This document shows, piece after piece, positions 58,953-64,000 of a stretch of DNA of 64,000 nucleotides; position 1 is the first letter of the stretch; each line of letters begins with the position of its first letter. The notes below the pieces were generated by a model. The model did not search any database. It was given only the letters and a program-made list of their open reading frames with translations, and was not told the origin of the DNA. Both the position numbers and the translations under genes were made by a program. The DNA lies in the NCBI RefSeq assembly GCF_008016795.1, contig NZ_SDIK01000010.1, forward strand, positions 1 to 64,000, given 5' to 3'. This stretch comes from Prevotella brunnea (GTDB taxonomy: Bacteria > Bacteroidota > Bacteroidia > Bacteroidales > Bacteroidaceae).

Positions 58953-60263
58953 TTAAAGTAAAGCCACGAGTGCTTCTATTTCATCCTTTGTACGCTTTTC
59001 GGTAACTGCGATGAGAAGTTGATCTTTCCCGACTTTTACGCCCGGTAACATTCCTTTCTCAATAGCCTTGTCATAGAATGCATCGCGATTATCAATCTTA
59101 ACCAAGAATTCATTGAAGAATGGTTGTTTGTAAACCAGCTGTGCCTTTCCGGTAGCTTTCATCTTGTCACATAGATAGTGAGCACCGTCAAAGCTAATTT
59201 TTGCAGCTTCTTTCACTCCTTCTTTACCCATGAGCGACATATAGATGGTAACAAAGAGAGCCATCAAGCTCTGATTGGAGCATATATTCGATGTGGCTTT
59301 CTGGCGACGAATGTGTTGTTCCCGAGCTTGCAACGTAAGGGCGAAAACGCGTTGTCCCCGAGTATCCTTTGTCTGTCCCACGATGCGTCCCGGCATCTTA
59401 CGCATCAACTTTTGAGTCGTACACATATAACCCGCGTAAGGACCGCCAAATGCCAATGGCAAGCCAAGGCTCTGAACATCGCCTACGGCAATGTCCGCGC
59501 CCCATTCTCCGGGAGTTTTCAACAAGGCAAGGTCGGCAGCTACGCTATTTACAATGAACAACGCCTTATCTTTATGGCAAATGTCGGCGAAGCCCGTGAA
59601 ATCTTCTGTTATCCCATAATAGTTGGGTTGCTGAACAATGACTCCTGCAACTCCTCCTTCTGCCATCTTCTCCTGCAAATCTTTTGAGCAAGTTACTCCT
59701 TCGTTGCTTTTGATAGAAACAAGGTTTACGTTCTGGAAATGAGCGTAAGTCTTGAGAACATCAACTATCTTCGGATCGATTGTCTCAGAGTACAACACCG
59801 TATTTTTCTTGCTTGAAGCCGCATTTGCCAAGAGCATGGCTTCAGCCGTAGCCGTAGAGCCATCGTACATGGAAGCGTTCGCCACATCCATGTTTGTCAA
59901 TTCTGCAATCATGCTTTGGAACTCGAAGATGTAGTGCAACGTACCTTGCGAGATTTCAGCCTGATAAGGAGTATAAGATGTCAGGAATTCAGAACGTCCG
60001 ATGATACTTGGAATTACGCTTGGCGTGTAATGGTCGTATGCCCCCGCTCCCGCGAAGCAAGTCATCATCTTGTTTTTGTTACCCAATTCATTGAAGAATT
60101 TTCTTATTTCCAGTTCGCTCTTTGCTTCAGGCAGGTCATATTCACCCTTGAAGCGCAAAGCCTCAGGAATATTAGCAAAGAGGTCGTTGATGCTTTTCAC
60201 ACCAATCTTTTTTAGCATTTCCTGCGTTTCTTCTTCTGTATGTGGAAAGAATTTGAAATTCAT
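58953..60263 (-). CDS. gcvPA: Glycine dehydrogenase (decarboxylating) subunit 1
   Basis: 436 residues, the N-terminal partner of the split P-protein. It contains FAGAGAYDHYTPSVIPSI, TPYQAEISQGTLHYIFEFQS and MDVANASMYDGSTATAEAM, all family signatures. It forms the active dehydrogenase with gcvPB, 49 nt downstream. Nothing unusual. Confidence 0.95.
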   Translation of the reverse strand: MNFKFFPHTEEETQEMLKKIGVKSINDLFANIPEALRFKGEYDLPEAKSELEIRKFFNELGNKNKMMTCFAGAGAYDHYTPSVIPSIIGRSEFLTSYTPYQAEISQGTLHYIFEFQSMIAELTNMDVANASMYDGSTATAEAMLLANAASSKKNTVLYSETIDPKIVDVLKTYAHFQNVNLVSIKSNEGVTCSKDLQEKMAEGGVAGVIVQQPNYYGITEDFTGFADICHKDKALFIVNSVAADLALLKTPGEWGADIAVGDVQSLGLPLAFGGPYAGYMCTTQKLMRKMPGRIVGQTKDTRGQRVFALTLQAREQHIRRQKATSNICSNQSLMALFVTIYMSLMGKEGVKEAAKISFDGAHYLCDKMKATGKAQLVYKQPFFNEFLVKIDNRDAFYDKAIEKGMLPGVKVGKDQLLIAVTEKRTKDEIEALVALL

Positions 60264-60380
60264 GTCTCTCTGTCTTTAAAGTATGGTTAGATTTTCATAA
60301 AAGTAAATAGCTGCTTTCTTCCACAAAATTACTTTGAGAAGGGAAAACAGCTATAAACCCTGAATCGTGTTGTTTATTAA

Positions 60381-60761
60381 CTATTTTGCGCAGAACTCTT
60401 CGTAAGCTTTTGCATTCATGAGATCATCCAATTCTGCTTTATCCGTAAGCTCCACTTTAACAATCCAATTGGTATATGGATCTTTATTGAGCAGTTCCGG
60501 CTCGTCTTCAAGTGCCTCGTTTACCTCAAGGATTTTGCAAGATACCGGTGCGTTGAGGTCGGATGCCGCCTTTACGCTCTCTACTGCGCCAAAGCCCTCT
60601 TCCTTTTCAAATTCATCGTCAGCATCAGGCATATCCACATATACTACATTACCCAGCGCATGCTGTGCATAGTCCGTGATACCGATATAAGCGCAATCGC
60701 CCTCAACTTTTACATACTCGTGAGACTCTGCGTAAAAGAGTCCGTCAATAACTTTTGCCAT
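60381..60761 (-). CDS. gcvH: Glycine cleavage system H protein
   Basis: 126 residues. It carries the lipoyl arm that shuttles the aminomethyl group among P, T and L proteins. The lipoylated Lys is in FGAVESVKAASDLNAPV. It starts YAESHEYVKVEGDCAYIGI. Normal length. Between gcvT and gcvPA in the operon. Confidence 0.96.
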   Translation of the reverse strand: MAKVIDGLFYAESHEYVKVEGDCAYIGITDYAQHALGNVVYVDMPDADDEFEKEEGFGAVESVKAASDLNAPVSCKILEVNEALEDEPELLNKDPYTNWIVKVELTDKAELDDLMNAKAYEEFCAK

Positions 60762-60841
60762 TTTATTCTATTATTTTTTATTGGTTTGTCGTTATTAAGA
60801 GGAGGGGAAGACAATGTTTCTCCTCCTTTCATATCAAAATA

Positions 60842-61927
60842 TTATTTCTTATAATGTGGGTCGTAAAATTTTTTCTTTCCCACTGTTGCGGGGAAGAACT
60901 TCTTACGGATTTGTACTTCCACGCGATCATCCAACTTAACGTCAGCATCGCACAAGGCTACTGCGCAGCTCTTTTCCACGGAGATGAGTTTATAACCGGT
61001 AGTGATTTCTCCAACCTCTTTGCCATCTTTGAACACCTTGTAGCCGTTTCTTGGAATGGCATTGTCGTCGAGCCAGATACCGCGCAAGCGTTTTGCCGGT
61101 CCTTCGGTTTTTTGTTTCAAAAGAGCTTCCTTACCGATAAAGTTCTCTTTATCGAACTTCACGAACATTGACAGCCCTGCCATTACCGGAGTGATGGTTT
61201 CGGAAAGTTCATGTCCGTAAAGTGGCATACCGGCTTCAAAGCGAAGTGTATCGCGACAGCCGAGCCCACAAGGAGTTACGCCGGCATCCATAAGCTGATC
61301 CCAAACCTTGCAGATGAAGTTCGGTGAACCATAAAGTTCAAAGCCGTCCTCACCTGTATAGCCTGTACGCGAAATGATGATGTCCTCACCATCCTTAGTG
61401 AGCGTTTTCACCTCATAGAACTTCAAATCAGAGCATGGTATGCCCAACTTTCCCTCAATAATCTTCTCGGCTTCCGGTCCTTGGATGGCGAGAAGCGCGT
61501 AATCATCGCTGGCAAAAGTAATGTCCACATCGAAGCCTTCGGAATTATTCTTAATCCATTGGCTGTCTTTCTCGATATTGGCGGCATTGACGGTCATGAT
61601 GAAACGGTTCTCACCGATTTTGCAGATACAAGTGTCATCCACCACTCCGCCATCAGGCATACAGAACATACCATAGAGCACTTTGCCCACAGCCAATCCT
61701 GACACATCGTTCGTGAAAATATAATTGATATACTTTTCTGCTTCGTTTCCCGAGATGATAATCTCACCCATGTGGGAAACATCGAAGACTCCGCAATGCT
61801 GTCTTACAGCGTTGTGCTCATCGATAATACTTGAATACTGAATAGGCATATCAAAGCCACCAAAAGGTGAAATCAATGCCCCTAATGCTACATGCTTGTC
61901 ATAAAGGCATGTTCTTTTGCTTTCCAT
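60842..61927 (-). CDS. gcvT: Glycine cleavage system aminomethyltransferase (T-protein)
   Basis: 361 residues. It transfers the methylene group from the H-protein to tetrahydrofolate and frees ammonia. The N-terminal segment GGFDMPIQYSSIIDEHNAVR and VFDVSHMGEIIISG, the folate-binding Asp region (CDTLRFEAGMPLYGHEL-like: CRDTLRFEAGMPLYGHEL), and the terminal barrel GYKLISVEKSCAVALCDAD are visible. First gene of the operon, below a full consensus promoter at 61977-62008. No glycine riboswitch is evident in the 50-nt leader. Confidence 0.95.
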   Translation of the reverse strand: MESKRTCLYDKHVALGALISPFGGFDMPIQYSSIIDEHNAVRQHCGVFDVSHMGEIIISGNEAEKYINYIFTNDVSGLAVGKVLYGMFCMPDGGVVDDTCICKIGENRFIMTVNAANIEKDSQWIKNNSEGFDVDITFASDDYALLAIQGPEAEKIIEGKLGIPCSDLKFYEVKTLTKDGEDIIISRTGYTGEDGFELYGSPNFICKVWDQLMDAGVTPCGLGCRDTLRFEAGMPLYGHELSETITPVMAGLSMFVKFDKENFIGKEALLKQKTEGPAKRLRGIWLDDNAIPRNGYKVFKDGKEVGEITTGYKLISVEKSCAVALCDADVKLDDRVEVQIRKKFFPATVGKKKFYDPHYKK

Positions 61928-61976
61928 ATTTGTAGGTTTTTATATTTGTTTCTTCGTATTTAGGTTTATTTGCTTG

Positions 61977-62008
61977 CAAATATAATAAAGAATTTTGTAA
62001 AGCACAAA
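61977..62008 (-). promoter_or_regulatory. Promoter of the glycine cleavage operon
   Basis: On the minus strand TTTG (62008-62005), 20 nt, TATATTTG (61984-61977). Full match. The gcvT start codon is 50 nt downstream of the -7 box. Confidence 0.75.
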
Positions 62009-62282
62009 AAAATGAAGATTTTTTATCCGTCTATTTAGGTTAAGAATATAAAAGATGGAATAAATTTGGAGCTCTTGTCTGCAAAACACTGCTCTATCCC
62101 ATGAGAATAAAGAGTCGGAGAGGATGCCGGTCAAAGACAGACAACGACCAATGTTTACAATCCAAGCAGGACGCGTTATTAACTTTTCTCTCCGCGAAAA
62201 AACAACGAAGAAGACGCAAGAAAATCATCTCCAAACAAGGGCGCATAACTCACTGTGGAAGAGCGTAATACAGAAACGGTTT

Positions 62283-62368
62283 TAAAAGCTCACCTTTTGC
62301 ATTCCAAAAGCTTAGCTTTTGACCTGCGAAAGCTTAGCTTTTGGAATGCAAAAGGTAAGCTATTGGAA
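62283..62368. repeat. Intergenic AAAAGCTTAGCTTTT repeat, copy 4 (longest)
   Basis: Contains AAAAGCTCACCTTTTGCATT, the exact AAAAGCTTAGCTTTT (62306-62320), GACCTGC, then AAAGCTTAGCTTTTGGAATG and AAAGGTAAGC. The halves are inverted copies of each other, so the whole can fold as one long stem. The rest of the gap from 62009 to 62511 shows no gene. Confidence 0.6.
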
Positions 62369-62511
62369 AACAGACCTGACTTTCTTCAACGAGAAATGCC
62401 GAAAGTGCCTGTAAAATTCTTGCCCGAAACCAATGGAACGGTCATTCTTTCGCCTCTCATCCCGATGCAAAGTAATCCCGGCGTTTTCGTATTACTTGCT
62501 GTCCTCAAGTT

Positions 62512-63624
62512 TTATTTCAACATAAACGGATATACCACTCTCGAACGAACCGCTTTCCCGTCAAGAATGGCAGGTTTCCACTTGGGCATTACTCTCAAGG
62601 TTGCAATCAAACAATGATTTATCTTTGCGTAAACAGGGGAGAGAATTGTAAAATCGGAAAGGTTTCCTTTCTCATCGACAATAAAACTCACTATGACACG
62701 ATCGGGCAACACTTCCCCTTCTTCAGACGTATAAGCGAGATTGTCAGCCAAGAAGCCTGTCATTCGTTTGTTTCCTCCGGGAAAGGAAGCCAAAGAGTCG
62801 GGCTTCGGCTCTATTCCGTCATTTGGTCCAAGCAGGTGTTCATCATCTAAGGATGCGTCCGCATGGATTTCCGGTGCAGCGTTCAACCACTTCTTAAACT
62901 TCTTCGTCAATACGGGCTGAAGCATCTCCATCGTAAGTACGGAATAGCTGTATCGCTCGGTTGAACCTTGAATGGTGAGATAAAGTGCATCGTTTTTCAG
63001 ATAAAACTCATTAGGAACGGCATCGAGCCATAACTCTCCGGTTTCCATCGGGTCAATCACCATGTATTGCTTTAAGGCTTCTTCAAATACATATCGCCAA
63101 TCCACATCATTCCAAGTGCGGTACTTATTGAAAACGTCTTCTTGCTCCAATATTTTTTTATTGATGAGGTCGAAAGTGAAATACCGCGATTTGGTGGAAG
63201 TAACGGCTGTGGCGTTTCTTTCTTGCGTCCATGCTTGGAAAGAAATATACTTGCCAATTCTGTAATCAAGTATTTTTAAGCGAATGTCTTTATTATGAAT
63301 TTCCAAGTCATCCTCAACCGGCATGTCATGGATTTCCTCTCCGCTTGCTTGAGTCAAAGTCTGCCAACCCGATGAAAATGATGTCGCTTCGTTCCCAAAA
63401 AGGAACGATGTGAGATAACGCTGTAGTTCCTCAACCTTTGAATAATCCACCACTTTCGGCCATTCTGTGTCCAACGCTATTAAGGAAAGTTGATTGCCGT
63501 TCCGGAACAGATGTCTCTCTGATTGATAAGCTACGGCATTGCCGGAAGCAATAGTTCCTGTCGCTTGTGGGAAAGCCAAGATGCTTACCAACAGGGACAG
63601 GAACAATAATTTTATTTTTCTCAT
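62512..63624 (-). CDS. Secreted DUF3298-like protein with TonB C-terminal domain
   Basis: 370 residues from the ATG at 63624. A signal peptide (MRKIKLLFLSLLVSILAFPQ) leads into a DUF3298/RsiV-like domain (about 60-230; YRIGKYISFQAWTQER, YFTFDLINKKILEQEDVF). The last 90 residues resemble the TonB C-terminal domain (PDRVIVSFIVDEKGNLSDFT, then LRVMPKWKPAILDGKAVRSR). Without a membrane anchor it is probably periplasmic. Function unknown; such fusions are frequent in Bacteroidales. Its start follows closely on the DUF4251 gene's stop, so it is probably in one operon. Confidence 0.75.
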   Translation of the reverse strand: MRKIKLLFLSLLVSILAFPQATGTIASGNAVAYQSERHLFRNGNQLSLIALDTEWPKVVDYSKVEELQRYLTSFLFGNEATSFSSGWQTLTQASGEEIHDMPVEDDLEIHNKDIRLKILDYRIGKYISFQAWTQERNATAVTSTKSRYFTFDLINKKILEQEDVFNKYRTWNDVDWRYVFEEALKQYMVIDPMETGELWLDAVPNEFYLKNDALYLTIQGSTERYSYSVLTMEMLQPVLTKKFKKWLNAAPEIHADASLDDEHLLGPNDGIEPKPDSLASFPGGNKRMTGFLADNLAYTSEEGEVLPDRVIVSFIVDEKGNLSDFTILSPVYAKINHCLIATLRVMPKWKPAILDGKAVRSRVVYPFMLK

Positions 63625-63636
63625 CTTAAGGTACAT

Positions 63637-64000
63637 TTACTCTGTCTTCATTCGAATCGCGTCATTCAACTGCATTTCGCCGAGATATCGAATGAGCTCT
63701 CTGTTGGAGGAATTTACTTGCAAATCGGTCTGACCATTTGCATAAACTTCCATGGTAATGGTGCAGTGTTCGATGCCGGAACCGGTCTGCATTTTAATTC
63801 TTACGCCTTTTTTTGTTATTTCTTCTTGATATGTTTCCAGCGGAGCGATGAAATGCAAACCCATTCTCCGGTCGAAAGGAACTTGATAAATCCTGCCGAA
63901 ATAAGGCAGAAACAGCCCGATGGAATCGCCACTTACCTCAATGCCCCATGTGTCCATCAACGCGAAAGACGGACCGCACATAGGATAGACTCTATCGACA
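63637..64000 (-). CDS. DUF4251 domain-containing protein (cut by window edge)
   Basis: The frame is open from the right edge to the stop at 63637; about 120 residues are visible. VDRVYPMCGPSFALMDTWGI, then LFLPYFGRIYQVPFDRRMGL and TDLQVNSSNRELIRYLGEM are the DUF4251 pattern, a lipoprotein/secreted family of Bacteroidetes with no known function. The N-terminus, including any signal peptide, is outside the window. It lies 12 nt upstream of the DUF3298-like gene. Confidence 0.8.
   Translation of the reverse strand, partial: VDRVYPMCGPSFALMDTWGIEVSGDSIGLFLPYFGRIYQVPFDRRMGLHFIAPLETYQEEITKKGVRIKMQTGSGIEHCTITMEVYANGQTDLQVNSSNRELIRYLGEMQLNDAIRMKTE

Noticed and set aside
61928-61976. Glycine riboswitch upstream of gcvT
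   Set aside because: The leader is only about 43-50 nt and AT-rich, too short for a glycine aptamer, and no matching fold is seen.

Overview
This 64 kb window is a piece of a Bacteroidales chromosome, most likely Prevotella in the broad sense, carrying one complete Mu-like (transposable) prophage of about 42.8 kb. The host assignment rests on the Bacteroidetes promoter pattern (TTTG, 19-20 nt, TAnnTTTG) before several genes, on lineage-typical families (DUF1599, BT_3928-type DoxX protein, DUF4251, split gcvPA/gcvPB), and on AT-rich host intergenic DNA. The phage is visibly richer in G+C than the flanks. Everything here is read from sequence alone; no database search was run.

Left host flank (1-9.9 kb): a partial IS30-family transposase at the edge; a tRNA nucleotidyltransferase with an HD domain (-); then a co-directional + strand run: DUF1599 protein, a DoxX-type membrane protein fused in frame to triosephosphate isomerase, a SPOR-domain protein, folE, an exonuclease III, and an SGNH hydrolase/MBOAT acyltransferase pair. 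Right host flank (52.7-64 kb): mltG (-), a HAD phosphatase (+), ribE (-), the glycine cleavage operon gcvT-gcvH-gcvPA-gcvPB-lpdA (-), a DUF3298/TonB-C lipid-or-envelope-type secreted protein (-) and a truncated DUF4251 protein (-).

Prophage (about 9.93-52.68 kb): three transcription blocks. The early block runs leftwards from a repressor switch at 50.1 kb: small early genes, DDE transposase (MuA-like), AAA ATPase (MuB-like), a second P-loop ATPase, DUF4406, HTH, GemA-like and DUF3164 proteins. The head block runs rightwards from 35.9 to 42.35 kb: small and large terminase, gp36-like, DUF935 portal, MuF-type head protein with a nuclease-toxin-like tail, virion morphogenesis protein, tail terminator. 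The capsid/tail/lysis block runs leftwards from 35.7 to 12.1 kb: ClpP-like protease, capsid, amidase, overlapping spanin-like pair, tail tube, frameshifted tail chaperones, tape measure, distal tail and tip proteins, a 2294-residue receptor-binding protein, then a diversity-generating retroelement (DGR) with its template repeat and reverse transcriptase. Left-end cargo is a Dam-type methylase and a thymidylate-synthase-fold enzyme whose key Asn is Asp, which points to a dCMP hydroxymethylase. The head and tail blocks start from two mirror-image divergent promoters.

How it works together: the DGR copies a 113-nt template into the 3' end of the receptor-binding gene. The two copies differ at 10 sites, every one an adenine in the template. 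This should diversify host recognition. Six copies of a 12-bp motif, three at each phage end in opposite orientation, look like transposase-binding sites. The overall plan resembles known Mu-like DGR phages of Bacteroides (Hankyphage type). Less expected are a textbook -1 frameshift signal linking portal to the MuF protein, a toxin-like MuF tail with no evident immunity gene, a degenerate tRNA-like cloverleaf inside the early operon, and two candidate small structured RNAs.
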